Shown here: positions 12,787 through 12,838 of the stretch, in pieces | Position numbering within the stretch: the stretch's first letter is position 1 | How the letters are laid out: each line of letters opens with the position of its first letter | NCBI RefSeq assembly: GCF_002379585.1 | Contig: NZ_DFUE01000006.1 | Coordinates: 1 to 12,838, forward strand | Reading direction: 5' to 3' | DNA from: Pseudomonas sp. UBA4194 | GTDB lineage: Bacteria > Pseudomonadota > Gammaproteobacteria > Pseudomonadales > Pseudomonadaceae | Length of the DNA stretch: 12,838 nucleotides | Position numbers and translations under genes: made by a program | The notes under the pieces: generated by a model | What the model saw: the letters and a program-made list of their open reading frames with translations, nothing else | The model's database searches: none | What the model was told of the DNA's origin: nothing

Positions 12787-12838
12787 CCCTCTCCCTCAGA
12801 CAGGGAGCCGTACGCGTACTGCTTTTAGCCCCCTCTCC
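12787..12838. repeat. Degenerate copy of the 65-bp hairpin repeat, cut by the window edge
   Basis: CCCTCTCCCTCAG at 12787 is followed by a damaged right arm (ACAGGGA), a shortened spacer (GCCGTACGCG...GCTTTTAGCC) and then CCCTCTCC running off the window. The period is 44 bp instead of 65, so about 21 bp are missing compared with the array at 7069-7375. It lies 31 bp after the ATPase stop and may be the start of a longer array. Confidence 0.85.

Overview
The window looks like chromosomal DNA of a GC-rich gammaproteobacterium, almost certainly a Pseudomonas. The evidence is the RhlB-type DEAD-box helicase, the moaC-moaD-moaE cluster beside a PIN-PhoH ATPase gene, prfC beside an OpuC-type osmoprotectant transporter, and Pseudomonas-style REP palindromes in the gaps. 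I ran no database search, so species and family calls rest on recognised motifs. Most of the window is housekeeping or transport; the least explained parts are the intergenic repeats and the leader of the transporter operon.

Layout. At 1-1331 (+) is the 3' part of rhlB, whose 5' end lies outside the window. At 1355-1632 is a REP cluster between convergent genes, made of one inverted copy, a 17-bp minisatellite and four direct copies. At 1654-2817 (-) are moaC, moaD and moaE, tightly packed (molybdopterin synthesis). At 2927-2958 is a REP-like hairpin just after the PIN-PhoH gene, which occupies 2970-4364 (-). A 338-bp gap follows with an A/T-rich hairpin. At 4703-5842 (-) is a secreted NodB-fold protein with an altered catalytic motif. 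At 5972-7045 (+), divergent from it, is an orphan PotF-type polyamine-binding protein with a perfect dyad directly before its start codon.

At 7069-7375, between convergent genes, is an array of five perfect 21-bp hairpins at exactly 65-bp intervals, bounded by 34-bp inverted repeats. At 7402-8985 (-) is prfC (release factor 3). At 8986-9293 is a divergent regulatory region with a sigma70 -10 for prfC and, on the other side, a possible envelope-stress sigma (AlgU-like) promoter, several dyads and an 18-codon leader ORF. At 9294-12755 (+) is a four-gene ABC importer operon (permease, binding protein, permease, ATPase with CBS domains) joined by ATGA overlaps at the last two junctions. The window ends inside another, degenerate stretch of the 65-bp repeat family.

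How the genes work together. moaC makes the pterin precursor and MoaD/MoaE form molybdopterin synthase. The OpuC-type operon encodes a complete compatible-solute importer. The polyamine-binding protein has no transporter partners here. I see no complete insertion sequence, tRNA, rRNA, CRISPR array or defence system. The candidates for something undescribed are the two repeat families and the structured leader of the transporter operon.
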